NCBI RefSeq assembly: GCF_932294415.1
Contig: NC_065536.1
Location: 32,879,354 to 32,943,353, forward strand
Direction of reading: 5' to 3'
DNA length: 64,000 nt
Source: Quercus robur
Lineage: Eukaryota; Streptophyta; Magnoliopsida; Fagales; Fagaceae
Each line of letters begins with the position of its first letter. Positions within the stretch are counted from its first letter, which is position 1. The notes beneath the pieces were generated by a model. That model did no database searches and was not told the origin of the DNA. It was given only the letters and a program-made list of their open reading frames with translations. The translations under genes were made by a program, and so were the position numbers. Positions 12,780-23,519 of this stretch are shown piece after piece.

Positions 12780-12996
12780 ACTTCCAATCCTGTGTTCCAT
12801 GAAGGGATCAAGCATATTGAAGTAAATTGTCACTTTGTACAAGACAAGCTTCTAAGTGGAGAAATCACTACACCATTTGTGAATTTTGAACATTAACTTG
12901 CCGATATTTTTACAAAGCCATTGTTTAGGAGTCAGTTAGAGTCTATTTGTACCAAGCAGGGCTTAGATGATATGTATGCTGCACCTTGAGGGTGAG

Positions 12997-13277
12997 TGTT
13001 ATAAAGATATTGCACTATGACTCATTGATAGATAGCTATTATGCTGACTTTTTGATAGATAGCTATTACACTATGACTTGTACCACTGTATTGTACTTTT
13101 CTAGAAGAGCCTAGAATATCATAATGGTGAGGTGTCACTGATGAGGTATCCCCCACCTCATTATCAAGAATATTCTCTATTTCTTGTAAGGAACTCTCCT
13201 ATGTATACTGATTATGGTGGCTGAGGGCTGTATCAGAAATTTTCATATTCTCTCTCTTATTTCTCCATGAACTCACA
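12997..13277 (+). mobile_element. 3' LTR (partial) of the copia relic
   Basis: Starts TGTTATAAAG right after the purine-rich CTTGAGGGTGAG and the RNase H stop codon. Contains a local duplication GATAGATAGCTATTA. The right border near 13277 (CTCACA) is a guess; the partner 5' LTR is not in the window. Confidence 0.55.
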
Positions 13278-14587
13278 TTTTTTTAAGGGCAATTTAAAAA
13301 TTGCAAACAATTTCACATGCTGTTCCAAGAATTTACCCTTTGATCACAGCAGACACCTCAGTACCTAATCTTTGACAGGTCTTTTCACGGTATTTTAGCT
13401 CATCTTCTTGTTAACTTCCAGCTACATTTTCAATCTGTATGATGTTTCACCTAACTACTGCACTTTTTCATCTTCATTGAACATGGTTAAGCCACTTTAT
13501 TTGATTTCTCCTTACATCCCAATTTTATTTGTCACTATTGACTCAGTATCATACAATTATATGTGAACCAACACACATCAATGATAAGCAGAACATGATG
13601 ACAATGTCTAACTATAATACTCTTTTTTTTTTGGGATAAGTAATGTCTAACTATTATACTTAACACTCAACAATGTGTATCCCACATACATGACATACAT
13701 GCATACTATTTATCTTTTCTGTTTTTGGGGTTTATTGTTAATGCCTAAGAGTGTCATTGATCTATTATATGGATGGAGGAACCTGTTTGGTAATCATTAC
13801 TCCTTTTGTTTGGAATCAAGCCCCTTTATGCCTGCAATGGACACTGTGGAGAGAGAGAGAGGAACTGTACTTTTGAAGACATGGAAATATCAGTTGTTCA
13901 ACTAAAGCTGTCTTCTACAAGATACAGTTTGAAAGGTCCCATGTTTTGGGCTCTAGTGACAATCATTCTCTTTCTTTCCGATTGTACCTGTCACTCTTTG
14001 CGATTCTTTAGGACTACATCATGTATACATCCTGTGTACGTGAGGGAGTGCCTCTCGATCAATTTTTTTTTTTTGTTGATAAGTAACTCTTGATCAATAA
14101 AATTTATTACTTTATATTAAAAAAAATTGTAAATTTAGGGAGAATTCCCATGTACAACTACATGCAACTTGCAGCATACACAAACTCACTCAACTCAAAC
14201 TTAGCATGGCAGTCCACATAAACTGCACAATTAAGTCTCTTACATCACGTGATAAAATAGAAGGTAGTCTAGGTCATAAAAAAAAAAAAAAAAAATTATG
14301 TTTCTGTCAATCAAATTTCCTATTTAAATGTGAATGTACTTCCAGAAAGAGGTTGAGTCAAGCTTTTAATCCATGGACAAAGGGCTAGAAAGCAGGGGCT
14401 GAACCATGAATTGAAGAAGAATCAAAAGCTAATTTTTTTTTAAGACCATTGAATAGGTTCAAGAAAAAAAAAATCCTTACACATCTAAAACAAACTTATC
14501 ATATGCAATTATGCACTCAGGCAGCTAAATGACCCTCTCTCAGCTGGCAACAATCCATGGCGCGGAAACTCAGAGTCATTATAGCCA
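13278..14587. other. Intergenic sequence with retroposon tails
   Basis: Poly(T) followed by GATAAGTAA-type sequence occurs near 13622 and 14060, resembling inverted tails of SINE/LINE copies. Open frames at 13675-14093 are overlapping and unsupported. Poly(A) at 14280. Confidence 0.4.
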
Positions 14588-14705
14588 ATGTGCTCTAGCA
14601 CAACTAGCACCTCCTCCTCTTATAAGTGTTAGGTGGAGGGTGAAGTCTTGGGTTCAAGACCCATCAGGTGTGTAAATTACCAATCAAAAAAAAAAAAAAA
14701 AAAAA
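14588..14705 (+). repeat. SINE-like repeat (family B) with poly(A) tail
   Basis: Contains GTGCTCTAGCACAACTAGCA, a perfect B-box-like GGGTTCAAGACCCA, GTGTGTAAATTACCAATC and then about 21 A. The promoter-like boxes plus A-tail are the hallmark of a tRNA-derived SINE. Confidence 0.6.
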
Positions 14706-15424
14706 ATTATATCCATACCTCTCCCCTGAGTTACCCCTCAACTTCCAACAGTTAAAACTCAAACCACTCTCTCTTTTTTCCCCCCTATTTTACTCGCTTC
14801 AATCAAGACCTGCATTGCCAATGATTGTAAACCATCCCTAAATCTTATATCTCTGATAAAAATCTTTAAAAATCAGCTAGTGATAGTATCAGAAGTTCAG
14901 TACTAGCGACTCTCTTATACTTTGTATTTGTAAGACTGCTCCCACCACTTAACCACCAACTATCCAACCCAGTAGGCAGTGACCTCTACTGGATCCCTAT
15001 CCAAAGCAACAATCTTGATGGGAACAAATTCACAGCCTACTTAGTTTTGACTTTTGACACACAAAGCCCAAACCAAGCACAAACTCATCATAAAAAATAA
15101 AGAACCAACCAACATAACCCTCAAAATCTTCAAAATCAAAACCTCCATCAATCATTTCCCCCACACAATAACAACACAATCCAACAATAACCCATCAACT
15201 CAAACCCCCAAAACTTCATAGATCAACCAAAAATGCATCAATCAGTAAAACCCACAAACAAAAAATCCTAAATTTCCACAACAAAATCCTAGATCATAAA
15301 TAACCCAAAAAAAAAAAAAAAAAACATAACAAACCCATCATCAATCAAAGAAAGAAAAAACAAATAACGTATTTTGGGATTCAGAATCACTGACCCAAAT
15401 GGGATTTGTGGGCGTCAGTCAACT
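14706..15424. other. 3' flank of NDUFB7, no gene seen
   Basis: C- and A-rich intergenic DNA; part of it should be the 3' UTR of the minus-strand NDUFB7 gene. Confidence 0.4.
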
Positions 15425-15733
15425 CTAAGAAGCATTGGCAGTGTTGGGAATGAGAGGAATGGGGCTCTTCTTGCCGCTCTTCGAGTTGGCCTCTTGTTGT
15501 TCACGGATCTTCTGCATCTTGATCATTCGCTCCATGACGAGCTCGTACTCGCACTTCTCATATATGTGGCGCTCAGTCTCGCACTTCCATGGGAGGTACA
15601 ACTCGGCTTGCCTGCACTTGTTGAGAGGAATCAGCAAGTGGGCACACTGGTCTCTGTAGGGAATGGGGACCTTAGCCTCCACCATCTCAGCCTGTGTTGC
15701 TATCATCTTCTTCGATGACCCCTCCACTTCCAT
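15425..15733 (-). CDS. NDUFB7: NADH dehydrogenase (ubiquinone) 1 beta subcomplex subunit 7
   Basis: A 102-residue protein encoded in one exon. It is the plant B18-type accessory subunit of mitochondrial complex I, located on the intermembrane-space side of the membrane arm. Visible signatures are the twin Cx9C pairs of a CHCH fold: CAHLLIPLNKC and CETERHIYEKC, which form two disulfides after Mia40-type import. The N-terminus lacks a cleavable presequence, and the basic C-terminal part (MERMIKMQKIREQQ) is family-typical. Length and start match the plant family; the ATG at 15733 gives the expected MEVxGSSKKMIATQ start. The frame is undamaged and isolated among repeats, so it is probably a functional host gene. 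A TGGGCT site II-like motif lies 158 bp upstream. Confidence 0.96.
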   Translation of the reverse strand: MEVEGSSKKMIATQAEMVEAKVPIPYRDQCAHLLIPLNKCRQAELYLPWKCETERHIYEKCEYELVMERMIKMQKIREQQEANSKSGKKSPIPLIPNTANAS

Positions 15734-15890
15734 GTCTCTGCGGGTTTGCTTTTGGAATTCGGAGCTTTTCTTCTAACTGTGTCTTGGGGGTATGAGTGTA
15801 TCCGGTCCTCTGCTCCACTGGTGGCTTTGTTAGTGTTTGGTGCTGTAATTGTAATGGGTTTTTAGGACCATGCACTTGCAAACTAGCATT

Positions 15891-15896
15891 TGGGCT
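15891..15896 (-). promoter_or_regulatory. Site II-like motif upstream of NDUFB7
   Basis: TGGGCT on the plus strand, AGCCCA on the gene's strand. TGGGCY elements bound by TCP factors are common in promoters of plant nuclear genes for respiratory-chain subunits. A single hexamer is weak evidence alone. Confidence 0.35.
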
Positions 15897-16414
15897 TTTG
15901 GTACTCAGGTTCCCAAGTGTCAATTTGGGAAAGATCCAATTGAATCTACAGGTTACTTCTTACCAAAATGGTAAAAATCCCAATTTACCACATTTCACTT
16001 CCTTTTTCATTTTCATTTTCTTTTTCTTTTTTACCAATGGGTTTTTACCGTAATTTTTTTCTCATTTATTTGGTGACAATGACAACTACTCGATAAAATG
16101 ATGAGTGATGGATAATCATTTTTATATAAACCTAATACATTTTTTCATTTTTTTAGAGACGATCACACTTTTAAGTGGTAGTTAGATGAGGATCTTATAT
16201 AGATAAATGAGAGTTTCTTGGATCGATCGAGAACTATAAGATTCTATTTTTTGTAGAAAAAAATATAATGAAAAATCAACAATAATAATAATACATATAA
16301 AAACACCATAAGAAAAAAAAAGTAAATGTAACACAAATTATTCATAAAAAGGTACTAAACTACTAATTACTTAATACCAAATCACCAATACATAAATAAA
16401 TAACAAGCTTCAAA

Positions 16415-16595
16415 TTTCAAACTTAAAAGTTTCAAGTTCGAACATCATAAGTATAAGTGTTTGTGGAATGTGGGGGGGGGGGGGGTAAGGGATAAGGTTC
16501 AAGTATCTAGAAAGGAACTCCACACACACATACACAAAAATTAGGCTAGAGTAGAATTTTATCTTGTAAAAATAAATAAATAAATAAATAAAATT
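16415..16595 (+). repeat. SINE-like repeat (family C)
   Basis: Contains CATAAGTATAAGTGTTTGTGG, a run of 14 G (16472-16485), a B-box-like AAGGTTCAAGTATCT, TTAGGCTAGAGTAGAATTTT and a (TAAA)n tail. An inverted copy with the same order lies at 59170-59320. The ORF on the minus strand here is an artefact. Confidence 0.55.
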
Positions 16596-16799
16596 GAACA
16601 CCAAAAATATACGTAATGTTCCAAATTAACAAATCTATCATCAACTACAACTACTATGACAAAAACAAAAACAAAACAAAACAAAAAATACAAAATCATC
16701 CAAATTCCAAAGTTACAAAGATTTTACAAATGTTTCAATTGTATCAAGATAATAAAATATACCAAACCATTCAAAACTCATTACAACTTGATTAATAGA

Positions 16800-17106
16800 G
16801 CTAGACAATCCTAATCTCACCATTGAGAGACATAATTACAAATAATTATAATAACTTTAATGGACGTCGATTCAATTACTTAGAGGTTATGTGAATGATT
16901 CTACACCAATCCAAATCGATTATATGGAATAGGATCTTAAGGATTCTATAGAGCAGGTTCTTAGGATCTTACATTCCATCATCCAGGATTGTGATCCCAT
17001 GTCAATCCTACACCATAAAAGATTCAACACTAATTTGGATCGTTTTTATGAAGTAGGATTTTAGGATATTAGGATCCTGAGATCCAAGATTAGGATTTTG
17101 ACAACC
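16800..17106. mobile_element. Partial MITE related to 5652-6567
   Basis: The right end ATTAGGATTTTGACAACC matches the TIR of the element at 5652-6567, and the interior has the same GGATC/TAGGATTTTAGGAT-type arms. No matching left end was found nearby, so this is a truncated or diverged copy. Confidence 0.45.
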
Positions 17107-17761
17107 ATACATACTACCTACCATTTTTTTTTCTTTTTTCCTTTCTTTATTTTTTGAGTGATTACGTATTATTATTCAAAATGAATGGTAAAAACAAAAG
17201 TTAGTCCAGACAATCTACATCCTCTAAGATGACCCAAGAAGAGCAGGATGAAATTGTTAAAGGCCTCCAGAGAGCATTACAAGAAATTCGGGTAACAAGC
17301 AGATGGGCAAGACCGCAAGAACGTTGCAATTCCTATGGAAAAAAATGAGTCCCAAAAAGTGATAAATTACATCGTCCCTTGATGGAGTTGCTCAATTACC
17401 ACCTGCCACTTGCTTCAATTGGTATTTCCTGACTTTCTATAAGGAGAGAATTTGGATTTGAACAAGGGGCTAGTCTCTTTAAAATTTTCCAAGAAAAAAA
17501 AGGGGGAAAAATCATTTTAAACCCAACAATTTAGGGGTATAACAAATTAAACCCATAGATTTAAAAGTAACAAATCAAACCTTAGAGTCATAAGAAGTAA
17601 TAAATTAAACCCTATAGTTTCAAAGGTAACAAATTAAACTTTGAGGGTTCTAAAAGTAACAATTTAAATCCTTAAAATATATTAGCCTCTAAGCACACGC
17701 GTGCTCAAAGGCTTTTTTATGTTTTTGGATAAAGGTTAATAATTTACATCTATTAAATTTT

Positions 17762-17806
<45 letters not shown>

Positions 17807-18150
17807 CACACAAATAAAATTGATAAACTTTAGAGATAAGAAGTAACTATATATATATTTTTTGAACGTGTGTTTGAAAGTGGTGTAGTGATATGGTGAA
17901 AAGTTTGGGTAGGAAAAATAAGATGAATGTGAGTGTAAAGAATGCTAAATTTTAGGAGTTCTCTTAATTTTTATTTTTTATTTTTTAAATTAAGGGTATT
18001 TTACTTTTAGGAGTTCTCTTTTTGAATTCAAAATGAAATTTGTTATTTGACATCTATGACTTTATTTTTAAGAGAAGTTACCATTCATTAATGAGGGTAT
18101 TTCTAAACTACAAAAAAAGTTCAATTCAAAGAGGGGAATCCTCTTATAGT

Positions 18151-18856
18151 TGTAAGGACCAAAAAAAATCTAGCAGTCTAGGCCCACTTAGAACAGTGGG
18201 TTTATACAGTTCTACTATGGCCCAAATCAATAGATTTGTAAGAGAGGGAATCAAACAACAAGAGAGAGCCTAACCCGAGGATGGAAATATGGGGAAAAAA
18301 AAGGCGTTATGTTATAGAATTTGTGAGCAAATATCTAAGTACAAGACTGCCCGAAAGCCAATGATACACAAAAATATCCACTGCTCACTCTCTTCTCTTA
18401 ATGTTCTTTTTGTTACTCTCACTTTTGATATATGTGCCTGATCCCCTTCTATGAGAACAATCTTTTTCTTATATACTCCCTCCACTTCACATCCTAACCC
18501 CCCATCTTTACCTAACAAATTTCTCCTAGCGACACCTGTCCCTTTAAACATTTGAGGAAGGTGGTAGAAGGAGTTGCTTAGTTGTGAATTACACTGTTCA
18601 GGTCACTTCCTCATCAATGTAGCTGATAAAGTTGTTGCCCACCATTTAATGTAGAGGCAGTAGGCTACTTCTTGCTGGAAACTTCCCCTACTCCTCATGA
18701 TTCTCTTTCTTCAGCCAATCCTTCCCACCTGAAGCTCCTAGGAACCTTTTGCCTCTTCTCCTCTTATCCTTGGGTAACCTCCCTCTTTGGATATGTAATG
18801 CCCCAATATCCACTCTTCAGTTCTACAACCCTTTCCTCAGTCCTTGGGCCCCTACA
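18151..18856 (-). repeat. Gypsy-1 3' LTR (left in the window)
   Basis: Starts TGTAAGGACC and ends CCCCTACA on the plus strand. Nearly collinear with the copy at 27873-28582. On the minus strand, in which the element reads, it is the 3' LTR. Confidence 0.95.
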
Positions 18857-18875
18857 ATAGCCCCCTAAAACTTTG
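18857..18875 (-). promoter_or_regulatory. Gypsy-1 polypurine tract
   Basis: On the minus strand the sequence next to the 3' LTR is AGTTTTAGGGGGCTAT, a short purine run adjacent to the LTR start, the usual plus-strand primer position. Confidence 0.6.
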
Positions 18876-19150
18876 CCATTAATTTTGAGATAAAAGCAAG
18901 GTTTTAGTTACAAGACTTGATCTCACATGTACCACATGCGTTCCCACATGGTAACGTCCTTTCACCTATCTCTAGCATGCTTTTGACGCTTTGGAATCCA
19001 TGATCTAGTATTTATAATGTTAGGAAGCTGCTTGTCCCCCCACGTTCTACAATGCGATGAGGATCCTATGGTCCTTGTTCCTCCTCATTTATGAGTGGGA
19101 AAATTACTGCTCATTTATGAGCGGGAAAATTACTGCTCATTTTCCACCCC

Positions 19151-19158
19151 TATATAAG
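19151..19158 (+). promoter_or_regulatory. TATA box upstream of the Gypsy-1 antisense ORF
   Basis: TATATAAG in a C-rich context, about 200 bp before the extra ORF and pointing away from the LTR, on the strand opposite gag-pol. A 26-bp tandem duplication (CTCATTTATGAG...) lies just upstream at 19084-19135. Similar TATA boxes precede the equivalent ORFs at 39634 and 61252. Confidence 0.5.
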
Positions 19159-19348
19159 GAGGACTTGGGGCTGGCTTTACTTCATTTATGCATTTTGGCA
19201 ATTTGTGTTGAAGCAGCTTCTCGAGGAGAAATCTTTTCATTGCTCGTAGGTGTTATCATACTCTCATTTTTCTTTTGCACAGATTTACATTTATCTTACC
19301 ATAAAACTCCATGGGTAGATTTGCTAGGCTAGTAGATACTCTCGAAAG

Positions 19349-21720
19349 CATGTCCACCTTTAGGGCGTAGTATAGGACCCCTAACAGTGTTGAACTCCAA
19401 CACTGTGAAATAGGTGAATGGCTGGTCATGAACAGACCTCCTGAATCCGTAGTCATTCCAATGATCGCCTTTATAGAAGGCGGGATGGGAATTCCCATGG
19501 AAAGGGTCACCCGAGACTACCTAATGAACTATAGGCTTACCCCTACCCAATGCTTCCTAAATGTCTTTAGGGTCCTCGGATGTGTAGACTTGCTAAACAG
19601 AAAAATGGGGACTAACCTAACATGGCATGACGTAAATTGGGTATACAACTGTCAAAAGGGGGAAAAGACTAAATACTACATTAAATGTAGAGTTCCTTCT
19701 GTTAGGTTAATCTCCTGCCTACCTAACTCAAGCAAAGGTATGGACGAGAACTTCCTCATCATCTTGGGAGACTGGCATGACGGATTGCACTATCCTACTC
19801 GAGAAGGGGAACTAGGTAGGGTTCCTAAGGACCATAGACACATATAGGATCTTGCCTAGCTTTTACAAGTTTAAGTGTTTTTTTTTTTTTTGATTTATAA
19901 CTCTTATTGTTTTCATTGGCAGACGAATACCACACTACCCCGTCCAAGCATCTGATGAACTTCGCAGACCTAAACCGGATCCTCAAGTCAGAGATTTTTC
20001 TGCATAAGGACAGTTAACTCCGAGCTGCGTACGTCATTCTCGGATACAAGCCTCTCACCAAATGTTTTTAAAGCCCAAAGAACGTCATTAGAGCTAGTGA
20101 CCCTCAGTTAACTTTAATAGACGTAGCTGTCCTAGGCTTCCTACTAGCTGAACCTCCTTCAGCTGGAACTCAAGACGCTTAACTTCCAGCCCCACTTGCA
20201 GCCAGGCTCCTCTACCCATAAGAACCTCCCATTGTTTCAAACGAAGAAACTAAAGAGCCCACTCCTGAACCTACTCAGGAAGTGATAGATAAGGACTTCG
20301 AGGTTTTCTATCAGTAAGAGGACCTCGAGAATGCTCCTAGTACCTCTCACCGCACTTTATGCCCCGCCCAAGTCAGCACCAACCAAGAGAGTGCCAATAT
20401 TCCAGAAGGAATGGGATTCGGGGAAAAGACCTCAGACCTTCTTGCTTTGCTAATGGCCCATGCTGGGGGCTCTTCTTCAATTGTTGCGGTGGTGCCCCGA
20501 CCACCCACTCTTGCTCCGACGCGCGCATCTTTCGTTGATGTCATTGACACGAAGAGGAAGAAGGCCCAAGGAGGCAAAGGCATTGAGCGTGTCGAGGAGG
20601 GAGAAGTCACCCACTCTTCTCACCAACCCCTAGCCAAGGAGGCCCGAACAATTAGGGGCCAACAGAAGAAAAGCACCTACACTGGGGCCTCTAAAGAGTT
20701 GGAGGGAGACCAACCACCCAAGCCTTTTGTTTAGAGGCCCTTATTCACCCTGAGCTTAAGTAGTCTCGTGTTGAGTGACGCCAACTTGAGGGACCATCAG
20801 AAAGGTAGCTTAGGCCTTGTAACAGAGTGCTTAGAGAAAGCCTTATGCCTACCTGAGGACATGCAAGAGCTAAGTTCCTTTAGGAAACGCGAAGTTTTCC
20901 TATCTTTGAAACAGGACCTAGCAAAGGTATATAATTATCCTTCTCTCTTTATAAAGTAAAATAATATGTGTACAAACCCTAACCGATATTAATTTTGTAG
21001 TCGGTCCAAGCTGCTTTCTTGGCTGGGGAATGGGTGGACCACGTATTGGACCATGCCAGGCAAGCTGACAGCAGCCGAGAAGGCCCACGCGAAGGTGGAG
21101 AAGAAGCTTAAGGAGACTTTTGCCTAACTGACTAAGACTGAGAAGGCTCAGAAAAATGCTGAAGTTGCCTTGGCCAGCTATGAAAAACAAGCTATAGAGT
21201 GCCTAAAGGCCCAGAAAAAGGTTAAGAATAAATTGTCATTGAACATGGTGGAGCTGAAGTAGTTGCACAAGCAGTTGGAGGCCAAGGATGATGAGAAGGC
21301 TAAGGTCAAGCAGGCAGCTTATGATGCGAGCATGACTAAGGCTGCAGAAAGTCTCACTGCCCAACTCAAGGACGTTGCTCGAGCCTTTTGCTTGGAGGTG
21401 TGGGGTCAAGCCCTGAATGCAGCTGGGGTCAGTACTGAATCAGAGCTCAGGACTCTGGACAAGGTCTACTACCCTGCTACCTTACGCTTGGCCCCCAGCC
21501 CCCCATAGCCTTCAGCGAACCCTAGCTCTGCCCCTACTTCTTCCTCAACCCAGCTTGCCTCTACTCTGTCTGCTACACCAGCTAAAGACAAAGAGAAGGA
21601 GCATCCCACTCTAGCCATCGTGGTGGACGTGGAAGATGGAGGAAGCAACTAAAGTGGCCCAATTGAAGAGGAAAAAGAAAGAGAAGGAGCAGGAAAAGAA
21701 GGGAGGAAAAGAAAAAGAAA
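19349..21720 (+). pseudogene. Gypsy-1 antisense additional ORF (putative gypsy-type transposon protein)
   Basis: A multi-exon, gene-like ORF on the strand opposite gag-pol. Exon 1 (to about 19815, donor CTAG|GTAGGG) covers the conserved globular region including NFLIILGDWHD, comparable to FFIISGNW in the copy at 61406. Exon 2 begins near 19923 with the family segment LKSEIF...LRAAYVILGY. The 20411-20734 stretch encodes a charged linker. A further intron is suggested by AAAG|GTATAT (20927) and TTGTAG|T (21000). The last part (21060-21510) is a Lys/Glu/Ala-rich coiled coil with AFCLEVWGQALNAAGV, then a Pro/Ser tail and KKEKE-type basic run. Several in-frame stops (e.g. after MSTFRA near 19366) and frameshifts show decay. 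Such additional ORFs are known from Tat-lineage elements; their function is unknown. Confidence 0.75.
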
Positions 21721-22200
21721 CCTCTACATAGCTAGAACCTAGACTAAGAAACTGATAGTCAATTTTGTAATTAGGATTAAATGTAGTTGGTGCCCTCTTT
21801 TTCTTTCCATTGTACTCCAACTCTTAAACTTTAATGAAAAAAGTTAAACTTCATTTTATGCTTTTTCAACTGTTTAATTTATACTTGTCAGTTTACATTC
21901 CACGTTACTTTCTTTTCCTTATAACAGTTTCAACATACTAACTTGTAATTTAATTATGAAACATTTCTTATCCCTCTAATCAATCTGAAACGACTTATAA
22001 GACAATTACTGGACTAACTCATAGAACTTAATAAAAATACCAATCAACACTTACCTTAAGTTGGACTTGGAATCCTGAAGCAAACCAATTGGCACTGATC
22101 TGGAAATCCAAGGAGGCGCTTAAGATCCTTATCCTTACCTTATACTTAAGCAACTTCCTACGTGACCCGAGGAGCCACATCAAACCTAGATGCTGGCCAA

Positions 22201-22388
22201 CACTTAGAAGCTTTTTCTATAACGGTTAATTTACCCAAGGCTTGTGACTCGAGGAGTCGAACAAGGCCAAGGTTCTATTTAACACTTAGAATTTTTCCAT
22301 ATAAGGTTAATTTACCTAAGGCTTGTGACCCTGAGGAGTTGAACAAGGCCGAGGTTCTATTTAACACTTAGAATTTTTCCATATAAGG
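22201..22388. repeat. 82-bp tandem repeat in Gypsy-1 3' region
   Basis: About 2.3 units; each starts CACTTAGAA, continues through GGTTAATTTACC and AAGGCTTGTGAC, and ends GGTTCTATTTAA. Units start at 22201, 22283 and 22365. Tandem repeats between integrase and the 3' LTR are typical of Tat-lineage elements. Confidence 0.9.
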
Positions 22389-22458
22389 TTACCTCAATAA
22401 ACGCATCCATAGTGAAGCACAAATAAACCAAACATGAATAGCAAAGAAGTTCACAAGA

Positions 22459-23400
22459 TTAATAATAATAACACCGCAAATTATTTACATTCCAAGAACG
22501 AGGAATTACATTTTCATCCAAGTCTTCTAAATAATAAGCCCCAATGCCAGAAATAAAGGTTATCCTATAAGGCCCTTCCCAGTTGGGGCCTAGTTTTCCC
22601 CAGGCAGAGTTCTTTGTTGTCCCCACCACTTTTCTCAAAACCAAATCTCTTGGAGCTAATGGCCTTAACTTCATCCCCTTATCATACCCTTACTTAAGTC
22701 TATGCTCGTAATGTGCCATTTTTACTACAGTAACCTCTCTCATTTCCTCGGCCACATCTAGGCTATCTAAGAGCAAACAATTATTTTCCTCAACATTGAG
22801 CTGATCAGTTCTTAGGGTGGGGAATCCTGACTCTAGAGGAATTACTGCTTCTGCCTCATAAGTCATTGAAAAAGGAGTCTCTTTTATTGATCTTTGGGGC
22901 GTAGTACGATAAATCCACAGTACATGAGGCAATTCATCCACCCATTTCCCTTTAGCGTTATCTAATCTTTTCTTTAGCCTTGACACTATAACCTTATTAG
23001 TAGCCTCGGCCTGACCATTTCCTTGAGGATAAGCAGGTGTAGAATACCTGTTCCTAATCCCTAACTCTCCACAATATTTTCGAAAGGCTTTACTATTAAA
23101 CTGAATACCATTATCTGAGATCAATGTGTGTGGGACTCTAAACCTTGTGACGATATTCCTCCAAATAAACCTCTTAGTGTCCACATTATTGATATTAGCA
23201 AGTGGCTCAGCTTCCACCCACTTGGTAAAATAGTCTGTCCCTACAAGGAGCCACCTTCAATTCCCTATAGCTCGAGGAAATGGTCCCACTATATCCAAGC
23301 CCCACTGAGCAAATGGCCAAGGGCTGGAGAGTGGATTTAAGACTCCCCTTGGTTGATGAATATTTGGGGCATATCTCTAACATTGGTCACACTTTCCAGC
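22459..23400 (-). pseudogene. Gypsy-1 integrase
   Basis: Reading the minus strand: WGLDIVGPFP (first catalytic Asp), LISDNGIQF (second Asp), AYPQGNGQAE (catalytic Glu), then the GPY/F-type C-terminal module LGPNWEGPYRI and a stop at 22459. It inserts element DNA into the host genome. Stop codons occur before 23217 and at the junction near 22680, so it is not intact. No chromodomain is seen, as expected for Tat elements. Confidence 0.9.
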
Positions 23401-23519
23401 CCTTGCCCTTGGACATTGGTCACATAATCCTGTGAGGCTTTCTGCATGCTCAGCCACCAATATCCCTAGGTAAGGGCTTTATGGGCTAAGGATCTCCCTC
23501 CTGTGTGGCTCTCACGTAT

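Larger units (their letters stand above)
12120..12989 (+). pseudogene. Ty1/copia RNase H relic, split by a solo LTR
   Basis: Two coding pieces of one copia RNase H. The left piece (about 12125-12261) ends with the conserved CDNKAALHITS; the right piece (12780-12989) continues with NPVFHEGIKHIEVNCHF and has the family's ADIFTKPL motif before a TGA at 12987. Joining them requires removal of 12262-12779, which is a solo LTR with target duplication ACTTC. The left piece has an in-frame TAA and probable small frame damage, so it is dead. The C-terminus abuts a purine tract and an LTR start at 12997, the normal order at the 3' end of a copia element. Confidence 0.85.

Noticed and set aside
15374..15923. 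Plus-strand and outer minus ORFs around NDUFB7
   Set aside because: Shadow frames of the NDUFB7 gene and its leader.
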